This document shows, in pieces, positions 63,095 through 64,000 of a stretch of DNA of 64,000 bases. The stretch comes from Aquirufa beregesia. Lineage in GTDB: Bacteria > Bacteroidota > Bacteroidia > Cytophagales > Spirosomataceae. Below the pieces are notes generated by a model. The model did no database searches. It worked only from the letters and a program-made list of their open reading frames with translations, and was not told the DNA's origin. Location of the stretch: contig NZ_SEWW01000008.1 of assembly GCF_011090385.1 (NCBI RefSeq), forward strand, positions 1 through 64,000, given 5' to 3'. The position numbers were made by a program, and so were the translations under genes. How positions within the stretch are numbered: position 1 is the stretch's first letter; each line of letters opens with the position of its first letter.

Positions 63095-64000
63095 ATGGAA
63101 AAAAGCCTTCGACCTCTTTTAGGTATCACAGGCGGTATGGGATCCGGCAAATCAATCATTTGTCGGATTTTTGCTTGTCTAGGCATTCCCATTTTTGAAG
63201 CCGACAAGGTAGCCCACCAATTGATTGAAAGCAATCCAATCATTCAACAAAAACTCATTGGCATATTTGGCCCTGAAAGCTTTGATGCTCAAGGTGCTTA
63301 TAATCGAGTCTTCATTCGAAGCAGAGTTAAAAATAACCCCGATTTATTAGCTGCTTTAAACCACATCATTCACCCTGCTGTTCGAGAGGCGCTTCAGCAA
63401 TGGGCTCAGATCCCTAGCTCTGCTCCCTTCAAATTGTATGAGGCAGCCCTATTGACGAATAAAAACAAACCAGACTATATACACCACTTAATTGCCGTGG
63501 AATGCCCCATGAATGAGCGCATCGAACGATTACAAAAACGAAACCATTTAACCTTTGAAGACAACATGAAACTTTTACAAAACCAACCAAGTTCAGAGCA
63601 ATATACGGAAGGAGCTGACTTGGTTATCCATAATGGCAAAAACGACCGCGTTTGGCCACAAGTAGAGGCCATTTTCAAACGCTTATCCATCATCTTGATT
63701 GCCTTATTACTTTTCAGTCAAACAAGCATAGGGCAGATTAAAGCCATGACTTTCAATATCCGCATGGATACCAAATCAGATGGTATTAATCAATGGTCCA
63801 ATCGCAAGGACCACTGCGCTGAATTAGTCAAATATCATCAAGCTGATATTATAGGCATGCAGGAAGCTTTTATTCATCAAATTAAAGATTTTGCTGAAAG
63901 ATTACCGGGCTTTGCCTGGTTTGGACGGGGACGTGACGACGGAAAAGAGGAAGGTGAATTTTCTCCCTTGTTTTACAATACCAAGAAATTCAAAATTCTG
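63095..64000 (+). CDS. coaE: Dephospho-CoA kinase fused in frame to a secreted EEP-family domain (runs off right edge)
   Basis: From ATG 63095 the frame is open for 302 codons to the window edge. Residues 1-192 are a complete CoaE: P-loop GGMGSGKS (13-20), FEADKVAHQL, and the C-terminal ADLVIHNG. CoaE should stop near residue 195, but the frame continues into a signal-peptide-like segment (LSIILIALLLFSQTSIGQ, 197-214) and then an endonuclease/exonuclease/phosphatase domain (MTFNIR at 218-223, Asn221; MQEA at 255-258 with Glu257). No ATG lies at the expected start of the second protein; ATT 63671 and TTG 63695 are the only candidates. This is a real fusion, overlapping genes with a rare start, or a base error. 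Confidence 0.8.
   Translation, partial: MEKSLRPLLGITGGMGSGKSIICRIFACLGIPIFEADKVAHQLIESNPIIQQKLIGIFGPESFDAQGAYNRVFIRSRVKNNPDLLAALNHIIHPAVREALQQWAQIPSSAPFKLYEAALLTNKNKPDYIHHLIAVECPMNERIERLQKRNHLTFEDNMKLLQNQPSSEQYTEGADLVIHNGKNDRVWPQVEAIFKRLSIILIALLLFSQTSIGQIKAMTFNIRMDTKSDGINQWSNRKDHCAELVKYHQADIIGMQEAFIHQIKDFAERLPGFAWFGRGRDDGKEEGEFSPLFYNTKKFKIL

Overview
The window looks like a chromosomal segment of an AT-rich member of the Bacteroidota, most likely Cytophagales (a Spirosoma/Aquirufa-type relative; this placement is inference). Supporting signs are promoters of the TTG...TAnnTTTG type, weak Shine-Dalgarno sites, the long Bacteroidota form of NusB, the fused rhamnulose-1-phosphate aldolase/dehydrogenase, and DUF1080, Gfo/Idh/MocA and heme-HEAT dehydrogenase proteins with Tat-like leaders. 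I saw no rRNA, tRNA, CRISPR array, transposase or phage gene.

Layout. 1-2773 (-): 924 codons of a large secreted protein with a protease-like head and Ig-like repeats of about 700 bp, running off the left edge. 2957-4162 (-): membrane-anchored AraC regulator with its own promoter. 4759-6138 (-): single-chain 3-oxoacid CoA-transferase. 6461-12412 (+): a five-gene operon (permease, glutamine-synthetase-like ligase, Fe-alcohol dehydrogenase, class I amidotransferase, aldehyde dehydrogenase) that reads as a gamma-glutamyl route for ethanolamine or a similar amino alcohol. 12444-14456: GH127 arabinofuranosidase-like enzyme. 14661-15704: zinc alcohol dehydrogenase. 15796-18813: MacAB/Dev-type ABC exporter. 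18814-26844 (-): Gfo/Idh oxidoreductase, HEAT/DUF1080 sugar hydrolase, two-subunit molybdenum hydroxylase, acyltransferase.

27241-27849 is a cupin gene broken by one in-frame TAG and flanked by two direct 89-bp palindromic elements. 27978-36800 (-) is a rhamnose catabolic operon (M20 hydrolase, fused aldolase/dehydrogenase, isomerase, kinase) ending in lutABC, so rhamnose would go to DHAP plus lactaldehyde, then lactate, then pyruvate. 36930-44486 holds a TIM-barrel isomerase, rarA, thiN, moaC, moeA, a dipeptide epimerase, a PLP enzyme and lgt. MoaC, MoeA, the MOSC protein at 56744 and the molybdenum hydroxylase form a molybdenum-cofactor theme.

44564-54723 contains a 47-aa secreted cationic peptide gene, a PepSY-repeat lipoprotein, NIPSNAP, a propeller glycosidase-like protein with a glycosyltransferase, a heme-HEAT dehydrogenase with a TIM-barrel partner, and an ArsR repressor. 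54720-60788 holds an MFS exporter, a UbiA-like membrane protein, MOSC, TolC and an MsbA-like ABC exporter. 60879-64000 is the housekeeping row nusB, ytxH-like, DUF1573, yajC, coaE; coaE reads straight into a secreted endonuclease/exonuclease/phosphatase domain with no stop codon.

The most unusual features are a dispersed family of exactly 33-bp palindromes with a TGTCAA/TTGACA core, a composite promoter/leader shared by two distant genes, the CoaE fusion, and the small cationic peptide.
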